Source of the DNA: Rhodobacterales bacterium | Lineage (GTDB): Bacteria > Pseudomonadota > Alphaproteobacteria > Rhodobacterales > Rhodobacteraceae | NCBI GenBank assembly: GCA_013298675.1 | Contig: JAAFIJ010000064.1 | Location: 1-10,726 of the forward strand | Reading direction: 5' to 3' | DNA: 10,726 nucleotides | Part shown: one piece after another, positions 7,704 to 10,726 of the stretch | How the letters are laid out: each line of letters begins with the position of its first letter | Numbering within the stretch: position 1 is the first letter of the stretch | The notes under the pieces: generated by a model | What the model was told of the DNA's origin: nothing | Seen by the model: only the letters and a program-made list of their open reading frames with translations | Database searches by the model: none | Made by a program: the position numbers and the translations under genes

Positions 7704-8369
7704 ATGATCCGCCTGTACCATTTCCCCCTGTCCCCCTTTTGCCGCAAGGTCCGCCTGACTTTGGCGGAGAAAAAGCTTGAGGTGGAGCTGGTGGAAGAAC
7801 GGTACTGGACCCCAAGCCCGGATTTTCTGCGCCGCAATCCGGCGGGCAAAATCCCGATCCTGAAAATCGACAACCGCGTGATGTCGGAAAGTCAGGCGAT
7901 CTGCGAATATCTTGAGGAATCGGTGCCCACACCCGCCTTGATGCCGCGCGATCTGGACGCCCGCTATGAGGTGCGCCGCCTGTGTGCTTGGTTTGATGAC
8001 AAGTTCCACACCGAGGTCACGTCAAAGCTGCTGTATGAACGGGTGAACAAAAAGGTCATGGGGCACGGATACCCGGACTCAAAGAACGTCAAAGCGGGGG
8101 CCGGTCAGATCAAGTTCCACCTTGATTATCTGGGCTGGCTGTTGGATCAACGCCGCTGGCTTGCAGGCAACGAAATGACGCTGGCAGACCTGACTGCTGC
8201 TGCGCATTTGTCATGCCTCGATTACATCTCGGATGTTGATTGGAACCGCAATGCAACGGTCAAGGATTGGTATGCCAAGATCAAATCCCGTCCGTCGTTC
8301 CGCACGCTTTTGGCCGATCAGATTTCTGGTTTTCCGCCGCCCGCACATTATGCCGATCTGGATTTCTGA
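7704..8369 (+). CDS. Glutathione S-transferase family protein
   Basis: A 221-aa cytosolic GST-fold protein. The N-terminal thioredoxin-like domain (about 1-78) starts MIRLYHFPLSPFCRKVRL, with Ser/Cys in the position of the catalytic residue (SPFC at 10-13). It then has NPAGKIPIL with the cis-Pro and SESQAICEYLEE, whose Glu-Ser pair binds the gamma-glutamyl part of glutathione. The C-terminal helical domain (about 90-220) contains the usual LAGNEMTLADL N-capping segment. ATG 7704 begins exactly at the first strand of the fold. A TTG at 7671 would add 11 residues without homology, so the shorter start is preferred, though no strong ribosome binding site is seen for either. queG starts 27 nt after its stop, so the two are likely co-transcribed. 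Substrate cannot be told from sequence. Confidence 0.93.
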   Translation: MIRLYHFPLSPFCRKVRLTLAEKKLEVELVEERYWTPSPDFLRRNPAGKIPILKIDNRVMSESQAICEYLEESVPTPALMPRDLDARYEVRRLCAWFDDKFHTEVTSKLLYERVNKKVMGHGYPDSKNVKAGAGQIKFHLDYLGWLLDQRRWLAGNEMTLADLTAAAHLSCLDYISDVDWNRNATVKDWYAKIKSRPSFRTLLADQISGFPPPAHYADLDF

Positions 8370-8396
8370 TCGCCGGGTCTGCTGTGGCAGCCCCCG

Positions 8397-9437
8397 ATGA
8401 CGGATGCGCTAAAGCAACTTTTGACTGCACGCGCGCTACAAGAGGGCTTTTCAAAGCTGGGTATTTGCGCGCCTGATGCGACGCCCCAAACCGCAGCGCG
8501 TCTGGCGCAGTTTTTGGATCAAGGCCACCACGGGCAAATGGCTTGGATGGCCGATCGCACAGAATGGCGCGGGTCGGCAGCGGCGCTTTGGCCGCAGGCG
8601 CGGTCCGTCATCATGCTGGCCGAAACTTATGCCCCCTCTACCGATCCACTGGACGTGTTGGCGCTCACCGACCGAGCGGCGATTTCGGTCTATGCTCAGG
8701 GCAAAGACTATCACGATCTGGTCAAACGGCGGCTAAAACGCCTTGGCCGCTGGTTGATTGACACAGCTGCCAAGCAAGGTACGCCTTGCGAGATCAAGGT
8801 GTTCGTGGACACCGCCCCGGTGATGGAAAAACCCCTGGCCCAAGCGGCGGGGCTGGGCTGGCAAGGCAAACACACCAATCTGCTCGCGCGCGATTTGGGC
8901 AACTGGTTCTTTTTGGGCGCGATTTTTACGACGCTTGATTTGCCCAAGGATGCCCCTGAGATCAGCCATTGCGGATCGTGTACCGCCTGTCTGGATATTT
9001 GCCCGACCAAAGCCTTTCCCGCGCCTTATCAGTTGGATGCGCGCCGTTGCATTTCATACCTTACGATAGAGCATAAAGGCCCGGTCGACGTCGCGCTGCG
9101 CCCCCTGATGGGCAACCGCATCTACGGCTGTGACGATTGTCTGGCCGTCTGCCCATGGAATAAATTCGCCCAGGCGGCCAAGGATCTGGGATATCAACCC
9201 ACCGTAGGTGCGCCAGAACTGGCCGCGCTGGCGACGCTTGACGATGCGGGCTTTCGGGCGCGCTTTGCAGGCAGCCCGATCAAACGCATCGGGCGCGACC
9301 GCTTTGTGCGCAACGTGCTTTATGCAATCGGAAACTCTGGCCTTCCTCATCTGCGCCCGGTGGCAGAGGCATTGCTGTCGGACGCCGATAGTACGGTCGC
9401 AGACGCCGCAAGCTGGGCCGTCTCTGAGCTACACTAA
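8397..9437 (+). CDS. queG: Epoxyqueuosine reductase (tRNA queuosine biosynthesis)
   Basis: A 346-aa cobalamin- and iron-sulfur-dependent enzyme that reduces epoxyqueuosine to queuosine at position 34 of tRNAs with GUN anticodons, the last step of queuosine synthesis. The N-terminal cobalamin-binding part includes VDTAPVMEK (137-145) with the conserved Asp138, and GWQGKHTNLL (154-163). Ferredoxin-type clusters follow: Cys192, 195, 198 and 202 (CGSCTACLDICP), then Cys218 and Cys245, 248 and 252 (CDDCLAVCP), enough for two 4Fe-4S clusters. The C-terminal HEAT-like helices (about 300-346) contact tRNA in known structures. All key residues are present and the length is normal for the family. The start ATG 8397 has no strong ribosome binding site but lies 27 nt after the GST stop, suggesting one transcript. 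The enzyme needs a supply of vitamin B12. Confidence 0.97.
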   Translation: MTDALKQLLTARALQEGFSKLGICAPDATPQTAARLAQFLDQGHHGQMAWMADRTEWRGSAAALWPQARSVIMLAETYAPSTDPLDVLALTDRAAISVYAQGKDYHDLVKRRLKRLGRWLIDTAAKQGTPCEIKVFVDTAPVMEKPLAQAAGLGWQGKHTNLLARDLGNWFFLGAIFTTLDLPKDAPEISHCGSCTACLDICPTKAFPAPYQLDARRCISYLTIEHKGPVDVALRPLMGNRIYGCDDCLAVCPWNKFAQAAKDLGYQPTVGAPELAALATLDDAGFRARFAGSPIKRIGRDRFVRNVLYAIGNSGLPHLRPVAEALLSDADSTVADAASWAVSELH

Positions 9438-9583
9438 TGGTTTCAATCCACTAGGTCATGGTTATGCTCGGCAGCGACCACCTTTTGTGCACAGTTGCTA
9501 CGCACGGATTCGCATTGCAAGACAGAGCAGCTGGCGGCACTAATTACGGGCAGGGGCCAAAATCAAATAAGGGGGCTAAGCCT
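9438..9583 (+). other. Intergenic leader between queG and the SDR gene
   Basis: A 146-nt gap with no recognisable RNA gene or terminator. An open frame with an ATG at 9458 runs through it into the SDR gene, but its residues do not resemble an SDR. A promoter for the SDR gene probably lies here; I could not pick a -35/-10 pair with normal spacing. Confidence 0.4.
9569..9575 (+). promoter_or_regulatory. Ribosome binding site of the SDR gene
   Basis: AAGGGGG ends 8 nt before ATG 9584 and supports that start over the longer open frame beginning at 9458. Confidence 0.65.
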
Positions 9584-10348
9584 ATGGGCAGACTTGAGGG
9601 CAAAGTGGCGATTGTGTCCGGCGGGGCCGGAGGGTGCGGCGCAGCGGCTGTCAGGCTTTTTGCGGCAGAGGGTGCGGCTGTGGGGATCATCGACCGCGAT
9701 CAAGCGTTGGGGACTGCCCTGGCCGCGGAACTGTCAGCAGGGGGCGCAAGGGTGGTTTTCGCCGCCGCCAATGTCGCGGTCAAAGCCGAGGTAGAGGCTG
9801 CCGTTGCTGCCATTTCTGGTGCGCTTGGGCCAGTCACTGTGTTGTTCAATCACGCGGGCACCATCGTAATCAAACCGTTTCTTGAGACAGAGGAAGCCGA
9901 TTGGGATTTCCTGTTCGATGTGAACGTCAAATCGATGTACCTGATGACCCGCGCGGTTTTGCCGCAAATGATTGCCGCGGGTGGCGGCAGCATAGTGTGC
10001 ACCTCGTCCATCTCGGCCGTCTACGCCACGCCAATGGAGGTGCTTTATGATGCCACCAAAGCGGCTTGCCACATGTTTTCACGTGCGATCGCGGTCGAAT
10101 TCCGTGACCGTGGTATCCGTTGCAATGCGATCTGTCCCGGTTTCATCGAAACCCCGCACGGGGTGCGTGAGGTCAAAGAACTGACAGCGCTGGGCGTCGA
10201 TGTGTCCGAAGCTGCGATAAAGGCCGCGCAAGGTCGCCTTGGCCGCCCTGAGGATATTGCCCGCGCCGCAATTTATCTGGCGTCTGCAGATTCTGACTTC
10301 GTCACGGGCACCCATCTTTTTGTCGATGGAGGTTTTTCGGCGGTTTGA
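9584..10348 (+). CDS. Classical short-chain dehydrogenase/reductase (SDR family)
   Basis: A 254-aa Rossmann-fold oxidoreductase, the normal size for classical SDRs. The cofactor motif is SGGAGGCG (12-19, a variant of TGxxxGIG). Asp37 at the end of the second strand predicts NAD(H) rather than NADP(H). The catalytic set is complete: Asn114, Ser142, Tyr155 and Lys159 (YDATK). The PG motif CPGFIETP (184-191) and the C-terminal VTGTHLFVDGGFSAV are typical of the FabG-like group. Two positions differ from the usual pattern: the NNAG motif reads NHAG (89-92), and the Asp usually found in the DV after strand three is Asn63. A FabG role is unlikely without fatty-acid genes nearby; alcohol, sugar or hydroxy-acid oxidation are possible, and the substrate is unknown. 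ATG 9584 is chosen because of its ribosome binding site and because the fold begins there. Confidence 0.94.
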   Translation: MGRLEGKVAIVSGGAGGCGAAAVRLFAAEGAAVGIIDRDQALGTALAAELSAGGARVVFAAANVAVKAEVEAAVAAISGALGPVTVLFNHAGTIVIKPFLETEEADWDFLFDVNVKSMYLMTRAVLPQMIAAGGGSIVCTSSISAVYATPMEVLYDATKAACHMFSRAIAVEFRDRGIRCNAICPGFIETPHGVREVKELTALGVDVSEAAIKAAQGRLGRPEDIARAAIYLASADSDFVTGTHLFVDGGFSAV

Positions 10349-10350
10349 TC

Positions 10351-10411
10351 GCAAGGGCGGAAATCAATCCTTGCCCGAGGCTTGAATGGACGTCTGTGCG
10401 CGGCCAAGCCT
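10351..10411. other. Two short inverted repeats in the convergent SDR/nitroreductase gap
   Basis: GCAAGG (10351-10356) pairs with CCTTGC (10369-10374), and AGGCTTG (10378-10384) with CAAGCCT (10405-10411). Their place between convergent stops suggests transcript ends, but loops are long (12 and 20 nt) and no T-run follows on either strand. A weak terminator at best. Confidence 0.25.
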
Positions 10412-10726
10412 AGCGAAAGACCGTCATCACCTGATCACGAGTCTTTTTGCGCTTGGCAACAGCGGGCACGGTCGCATGTGCCGCAGGATAGCCGACGGGC
10501 AGGATCATCACGGCCTTTTCCGACGCTGGCCTGCCGCACATTTCGGGCAAGAATTTCATCGGGTTGGGGGTGTGTTCAAGGCAAACAAGGCCCGCGTGAT
10601 GGATGGCGGTGATCAGCATTCCCGTGGCAATGCCAACGCTTTCGGGCACGTAATAATTCTTATAGCGGTTGCCATCGTCTGTCAGGCCATAGCGCTGGGC
10701 AAACACCACGATCAGCCACGGCGCGT
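10410..10726 (-). CDS. Nitroreductase family protein, C-terminal part (runs off the right edge)
   Basis: The last 104 residues of an FMN-dependent nitroreductase-fold protein; the frame is open to the window edge, so the start lies outside. Visible features are the APWLIVVF strand at the edge of the window, YYVPESVGIATGMLITAIHHAGL (the dimer-interface and FMN-contact helix), LEHTPNPMKFL, the CGRPASEKAVMILPVGYP segment typical of the end of the nitroreductase barrel, and a basic tail ending VMTVFR. The HTPNPMxFL and GRP pattern resembles the group near iodotyrosine-deiodinase-like nitroreductases rather than NfsA/NfsB, but the FMN-phosphate Arg/Ser loop at the N-terminus is out of view. Substrate unknown. 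Convergent with the SDR gene, 61 nt between stops. The GTG at 10707-10709 is an internal codon, not the start, because the family sequence continues upstream of it. Confidence 0.88.
   Translation of the reverse strand, partial: APWLIVVFAQRYGLTDDGNRYKNYYVPESVGIATGMLITAIHHAGLVCLEHTPNPMKFLPEMCGRPASEKAVMILPVGYPAAHATVPAVAKRKKTRDQVMTVFR

Noticed and set aside
9515..9546. TTGCAA and TAATTA as a promoter for the SDR gene
   Set aside because: The spacer is 20 nt, too long for a normal sigma-70 promoter, so it is not annotated as one.

Overview
The window reads as ordinary chromosome of an alphaproteobacterium, most likely a marine Rhodobacteraceae (Roseobacter-type). This is an inference from moderately high G+C, densely packed genes with ATGA overlaps, and the look of the proteins: a GltB with a short cleaved propeptide, a stand-alone GcvT-like protein, MtgA, and a GST next to QueG. 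No rRNA, tRNA, CRISPR array, insertion sequence, prophage or toxin/defence module was seen.

Left part (1-5496, + strand): a tight three-gene chain. An unrecognised acidic protein (about 170 aa) overlaps by ATGA a GFA-family Cys-rich protein, which overlaps by ATGA the large subunit of glutamate synthase (gltB, 1511 aa). gltB keeps its processed N-terminal Cys (Cys33) and the 3Fe-4S cysteines (1132/1138/1143). No gltD follows; gltB ends directly in a strong hairpin terminator (5511-5537), so gltD must lie upstream of the window or elsewhere.

Middle (5554-7635): the terminator is shared with a convergent minus-strand gene encoding a free-standing GcvT/aminomethyltransferase-family protein (371 aa), presumably tetrahydrofolate-dependent. 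It is divergent from mtgA, a monofunctional peptidoglycan glycosyltransferase. Their 213-bp shared upstream region holds a perfect inverted repeat (CGCGACA-N5-TGTCGCG) that looks like an operator.

Right part (7704-10726): a glutathione S-transferase-family protein and epoxyqueuosine reductase (queG) lie close together on the + strand. A classical SDR oxidoreductase with its own good ribosome binding site comes next, and a convergent nitroreductase-family gene runs off the right edge.

Together the genes cover ammonia assimilation (gltB), one-carbon or formaldehyde-type chemistry (GFA, GcvT-like; substrates unknown), cell-wall synthesis (mtgA), tRNA queuosine modification (queG) and general redox metabolism. 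I found no convincing novel system. The points most worth a second look are the unknown first gene coupled to GFA and gltB, and the solitary GcvT-like protein with its palindromic upstream site.
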